From assembly GCF_022965805.1 (NCBI RefSeq), contig NW_027331273.1, positions 124,001-188,000 of the forward strand: a DNA stretch of 64,000 nt. Reading direction: 5' to 3'. This DNA comes from Primulina eburnea (lineage: Eukaryota > Streptophyta > Magnoliopsida > Lamiales > Gesneriaceae). Shown in pieces: positions 59,367 through 64,000 of this stretch (position 1 is its first letter; each line of letters begins with the position of its first letter). The translations under genes and the position numbers were made by a program. A model generated the notes under the pieces. It saw only the letters and a list, made by a program, of their open reading frames with translations, ran no database searches and was not told where the DNA came from.

Positions 59367-62300
59367 TAGAGCTGTCAATATGGGCTGGGCCCGCTGGGTT
59401 GGGTCGGCCCGACAAGAAAATTTAATGGGTTGGGTTTTGATTTTGTTGGCCCATTTAAATTCGGGCCTAAACGGGCCCCAGTCGCTCAGGCTGTGGGTTG
59501 AATTGGGCCTAACCCGATGGGCTCGGGTTAGCCCATGGCCCATGGGTTAAATAAAAAATTATTTACTAATAGAGTAATAGTCTAACTCTAATTCTAGTAT
59601 TCTACCTTTGGACAATTGGACCGTGAGAAACCTAAATTTTCTCCAATGCTCCAATATTAAATGCTTTTGGAACATGTTTTTGGGGGTGCCGTTGGGTAAA
59701 CTTAGGCCGGCTGCTTTTACATCAAGAACTTGCTCCGCCCTCTCAGTGGAGGTAATTTCTCTGGCATGTGTGATGTGTATCGATATGAAAGTATAGATGA
59801 TTTGAAGAGTGTGTGAAATGGTGATGGTGAAGTTCTCTTTTCATGTTTTCAATTAGTTTATGATGACGTTGCTGATGGGATGAGATATTTGATTCTATCT
59901 GTTGTAGACTCACTTAGATATTCAATTTTAGTTCATCTTTTATATTATATACTTTTGATTGGTTAAACCACGTTTAATCCGAACAATTTTTTCTTTACAA
60001 AATATCCTAATTTTATGGTTTTGTGTCGTAGACTCGTAGTGATTGGTGACGTGCAGTGATATTGATGTATGTATGTATCTTTATTTTCAATGGCTCTTTA
60101 TTTTCAATGGCTCTTCATTCAAGCAATGTTTTACCATCCTATTTTTTAGGCAAATTTTGAATTCAAAATTACAGTTGGTTTTTGAAAAAAAAAATTACAG
60201 ATTGCTGAAATGGACGTTTCTTCTCAAACTTCAACTGTTGATGTGGATGTTGATGAACTGAAAAATCCTAAGAATGATGAGGGTTCCACTAAACCAAAAA
60301 GAAGTAAAGAAACTTCTGATATTTGGATGTATTTTAAGAAATCAAAGGGATTGATGGTTTTAGATAAAGCTGAATGTAATGGAAGTAAAAAACAGTATTA
60401 ATGTGGGACTAAACAGCATGGAACTTCTACGCGGTGGCGTCATCAGAAAACTTGTAGCAAATTGAAGTTCCATGATGTAGGACAAATGATTTTTGATCAA
60501 GATGGGAAGATGAGGTCTAAGAAAATAGACCAAAAAATTGCACGTGAATTATTGGCTTGTGAAATCATTAGACATGATTTATCATTTTCGTTTGTTGAGT
60601 ATGATGGTATTAGAGCTTGGATGAAATACATAAATCCCGATATTCCTTGTATTTCTAGAAACACTCTTGTTTGTGATATTAAAAGAATCTACTTCAGGGA
60701 AAAAGAGAAACTTAAGCATGTTTTGGTTACTATTCAGAATAGAGTTTGTTTAACTTCGGATTTGTGGACGTCGTGCACTAGTGATGGTTATATTTGCTTG
60801 ACTGCTCATTTTGTTGATAATGATTGGAAGTTGAATAGTAAAATTCTTAGCTTTTCTCATATGCCTCCACCACACTCAGGAGTTGAATTAGCAGCAAAAT
60901 TATTTGAATTTTTGAAAGAGTGGGGAATTGAGAAAAAAGTTTTTTCTTTGACATTGGATAATGCATCTAGTAATGACAACATGCAAGTTAATTTGAAAGA
61001 GCAACTCTCTTTGCATGATAGCTTATTGTGTGACGGTGAGTATTTTCATGTTCGTTGTTCTGCTCATATATTGAATCTAATTGTCCAAGAAGGTTTGAAA
61101 GTCGTTGTTGTTGCTTTGAATAAAATTAGAGAGTCAGTCAAGTATATTAAAGGTTCGAAGACTAGGATGAAGAAGTTTCAAGAATGTGTACAAGCAGTCG
61201 GTAGCATTGATACTAGTATTGGCTTGCGATTGGATGTGTCTACTCGTTGGAACTCGACATATTTAATGTGTCTACTCGTTGGAACTCGACATATTTAATG
61301 CTTGATAGTGCCATCAAGTATAAGAAAGCTTTTGTTTTCCTTCAATTCAATGACAAGAATTATAAATTTTTTCCTTCAAGTGAAGAGTGGAAAAGAGGAG
61401 AAAAAATATGTGAGTTCCTTGAGTCATTTTATGACACTACCAATTTGATCTCCGGTTCTTCTTATCCTACATCAAATTTATATTTTATGCAAGTCTGGAA
61501 GATTGAAGTTTTGTTAAAGGAAAACTTAATGCATGAAGATGAGGTGATAAGTGATATGTGTAAAAGAATGTTGGGAAAGTTTGAAAAGTATTGGACACAA
61601 TATAGCATGGTGCTTGCATTTGGAGCCATTCTTGACCCACAGATAAAGCTTTCGATGTTGGAGTTTTTTTATTCTAAGGTTGAGAGTGATTTTGTTAAAT
61701 ATCTCGAGAAGATAGAACATGTGAAAGCAAAATTCTATAAGCTTTTTGATGAATATTCTAAGACTGACAATGCAAGTTCTTCACGACCACGATCTTCTTC
61801 TAGCATACAAATTGCTCCCCAAAGTACAGAAGAAGGTAAAGGAAAGAGCAAAAGCATTTTTTATGTAAGTATTCTAATACTTTTTTCCTTGTATTATTTA
61901 ACAGATTTATATTTTCATATCATAATTATTGCAATTAATATAGGAAATGATGGCATATGAGAGCCAGACAATTATAAATGTTGGAAAATCTCAAATTGAT
62001 CTTTATTTGGAGGAGCCAAAACTTGAATTTGCATATCATCAAGATTTGAATGTTTTGGAGTACTGGAAGGATAAAAAACATCGGTACCCCACCATAGAAA
62101 TGATGGCATGTGATGTTTTGGCTATTCCAATTACTACTGTTGCATCAGAATCAGATTTTTTCATCGGTGCTCGTGTGCTTACCAAGTATAGAAGTTGTAC
62201 ACTTCCTGAAAAAATTCAAGCTCTTATTTGCACTCGCAATTGGTTGCATGGTTACGTTGGTAATTTTATTTACAAATTTCTAGTTTGTTGTTGACTTAAT

Positions 62301-62923
62301 TGATAAATTAGTTTATTATTATTTTAAGTTTAACTACATTCGTATTTTTGTATTTTAATGTTGATCAAGGTAATGAAGACGACACAAGTGTTAAAACAAT
62401 GTTGTCTAATCAGGGATCAAATGATGATATTGATAAAGGGAGAGAGGATGAAGATGGAGGAGAAGAATTTGATATGAATGATTTCATGATTAATGAAATT
62501 TAAAAAATTGTATTGTTTTTTTTTTGTTTAGTTTGATGAACTTTAATTTCTTTGAACTCTTTAACTTTTTAGCACTTTGTTTGTTTATTTCACTATCAAT
62601 TGTGGCATTTCATGTTTTAACATTTACTCATCTTTGGATTCTTTGACCGCCAACAACCCTTTTTTATTCAGATTACAGCACAGCGTTTTTTGTCAATTGT
62701 TTTGTCAATTGTTTTGGGTGAACTAAGCAAATGTATTGAAATTGTTTAGATTTTTTTAGACCTGTGGGTTGGCCCAACCCAACCCGTGGCCCATCTTTTG
62801 GTGGGCTGGGCTGGGATTTCCCAACCCACCAACCCGATGGGCCGGCGCGTCACGGGCCGACCACTTCCCAACCCGAGTCGGGCCGACCCAACCCGACACG
62901 GGCCGGCCCGATTGACAGCTCTA
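59367..62923 (+). mobile_element. hAT transposon, 3557 bp, with inverted ends and 8-bp target duplication
   Basis: Ends are TAGAGCTGTCAATATGGGC on the left and GCCCGATTGACAGCTCTA on the right, a ~12-bp terminal inverted repeat. Subterminal regions are crowded with GGGTTGGG and CCCAACCC words and GGCCCG motifs. The 8-bp duplication CATAGGTG flanks it exactly, diagnostic of hAT. It carries a hAT transposase gene on the plus strand, now broken, so it may still be mobilised in trans. Confidence 0.95.
60210..62503 (+). pseudogene. hAT transposase (BED finger, hAT core, dimerisation domain), broken
   Basis: It starts at ATG 60210 (MDVSSQTSTVDVDVDELKN). A BED zinc-finger region spans 60300-60460 (SDIWMYFKK, then CGTKQHGTSTRWRHQKTC) and contains an in-frame TAA at 60399. 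The hAT core follows (LTSDLWTSCTSDGYICLTAH, LTLDNASSNDNM, VRCSAHILNLIVQEGLK, DVSTRWNSTYLM). A 32-bp tandem duplication (61236-61267 and 61268-61299) inside the DVSTRWNSTYL segment shifts the frame. An intron at about 61865-61944 and another at 62260-62369 fit GT/AG rules. The C-terminal dimerisation domain reads LDLYLEEP-like, DVLAIPITTVASESDFF and LPEKIQALICTRNW. The last exon ends MNDFMINEI at 62503. The family is the RICESLEEPER/DAYSLEEPER-like hAT clade. At least two lesions inactivate it. Confidence 0.88.
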
Positions 62924-62931
62924 CATAGGTG

Positions 62932-63468
62932 TAGGGGTGGTCGTTTATTCTCGGATATCAGGTACCCGATCCAACCCGATCGGGTAATCGGGTGCGATAT
63001 TTTTTTAAAAAAATAAGGTTCTTCGAGTAACCGACATTATCTGGTTCGGGTTCGGGTATTTTATCCATATCCGCGGGAATCCGACAAATTTTTTTTTATG
63101 GGTTTATCTGTCTTTTCAATTAAAAATAAATGTATTTTTTTGTTGCTAGTCATAACCCGATATAATAACAAATGACTAATCGTAAATTGATATAATGACA
63201 TTATTTTTTGTGAAATATGAAAAATACATGTGTTTTTTAAATTTACTAACCATGACATGATATAATGACTAATCATCACTCGATATAATGACATGATTTT
63301 TTGTGAAATGTGAAACATAAATATATTTTTTCAAAAAAAAAAATTAAAAAATGATTTTTTTTTTTTCCGGGTACTTGACTGTCATGATCGGGTTGGTGTC
63401 GAGTAGTAAATTTTATTACCCGACTTGTCGGGTACCCGAACCCGAAAACTGTCCCATGTCCACCCTTA
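62932..63468 (+). mobile_element. Non-autonomous hAT-like element, 537 bp
   Basis: The left end is TAGGGGTGGTC and the right end reads TAAGGGTGGAC in reverse complement (9 of 11 match). Subterminal CGGGTACCCGA and ATCGGGT words are repeated. CATAGGTG flanks it on both sides; the left copy is shared with the neighbouring hAT transposon. It has no coding capacity. Confidence 0.85.
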
Positions 63469-63476
63469 CATAGGTG

Positions 63477-64000
63477 AGCAGTATATCAAAACTTTGTTAA
63501 TTATCATATAACACTAAAACTATTATGTGAATTATAAATAAATTTAAAAATTCATGTCAGACCGTTTTACGTATGAAATTTGTGAGACAAATCCTCGACT
63601 CGACAATAAAATTTAATGTCATTAGAGAAGTTGATTTGACAATTAAAAATAATATTATTTGTTATTAAAAATCATATGCCTATTTTTAAAAAAAATATTT
63701 TGTATATTAAACATATTTATATAACTACTTATATATCCTTATCAAGATAATAAGACAATAAAATAATTTTAAACATATGAAAAAAATATTTTAGGAACAT
63801 TTTTACTAAGAAATGAAAAATTTAAAGTTTATCCAGATGAAATTGAAAAAAATAACAAATTTGTAATAATATTTTTTCTAGGTTAAGCCATCATATTCTT
63901 GGGAGATTTTCACCCGTTGGTGCGACCTTTTTCCCAAACTCCCATTTCCACCTTCAAGATTCCACAAGATATTTTTTATTTACTAGGGCACTGAAGGCCA
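63477..64000. other. No gene; possible decayed MITE
   Basis: AT-rich. Words near 63556-63600 (GTCAGACCGTTTTACG, TTTGTGAGACAAAT) may be a badly decayed copy of the GAGACGGTCTCAC MITE. A CCATCATATTCTTGG... stretch near the end shows no gene structure. Confidence 0.4.

Noticed and set aside
59338..59550. Open frames on both strands rich in Trp, Gly and Arg
   Set aside because: They are readings of the GGGTTGGG subterminal repeats of the hAT element.

Overview
This is nuclear DNA from a flowering plant, almost certainly a dicot. It is AT-rich, has intron-containing plant genes, and is dominated by plant transposable elements. Five host genes are recognisable; the rest is mobile elements or non-coding DNA. 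Two details lean weakly towards an asterid of the Lamiales type, from memory only: a repeated ~190-bp MITE carrying GAGACGGTCTCAC termini, and the extra ORF of a Sirevirus-like Copia element. I do not claim a species.

Layout. 1-1156: non-coding LTR-like debris. 1157-13171: a full-length but decayed Ty1/copia element of Sirevirus type (LTR, iMet primer site, gag, pol, extra 3' ORF, LTR). 13172-20551: fragments of Ty3/gypsy-type LTRs, including two related LTRs in opposite orientation with a tRNA-derived SINE-like unit between them. 20807-23619 (-): an intact two-exon GIL1/IRKI-like (DUF641) gene with a MITE in its intron. 24360-29470 (-): a degenerate endogenous caulimovirid copy split by a 2.0-kb solo LTR with a clean 5-bp target duplication. 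32640-35207 (+): an SR45a-type splicing-factor gene with a heat-shock-element-like site upstream. 36263-37955 (-): a three-exon hotdog acyl-CoA thioesterase gene with a 115-bp AT repeat just upstream. 38746-42369 (-): the 5' end of a gypsy element (LTR, primer site, gag). 43261-44910 (+): an OCTOPUS-like gene whose last codons were altered by a 25-bp tandem duplication. 45231-47662 (-): a four-exon NPF8/PTR peptide-transporter gene. 49745-53278 (-): a 5'-truncated L1-type LINE. 53279-59098 (+): a deleted and rearranged gypsy element. 59367-62923: a hAT transposon with transposase remnants, followed immediately by a 537-bp non-autonomous hAT-like element at the same target site. 63477-64000: no gene.

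The host genes are independent single-copy-style loci (growth and tropism signalling, RNA splicing, thioester hydrolysis, vascular patterning, peptide transport). They do not form a cluster or pathway. Exon boundaries were set by eye from GT/AG sites, reading-frame phase and remembered family conservation. All four multi-exon models close in frame (477, 330, 157 and 570 aa). I found no tRNA or rRNA gene, no CRISPR array and no convincing new system. The most notable items are nested insertion events and several short tandem duplications that shift reading frames.
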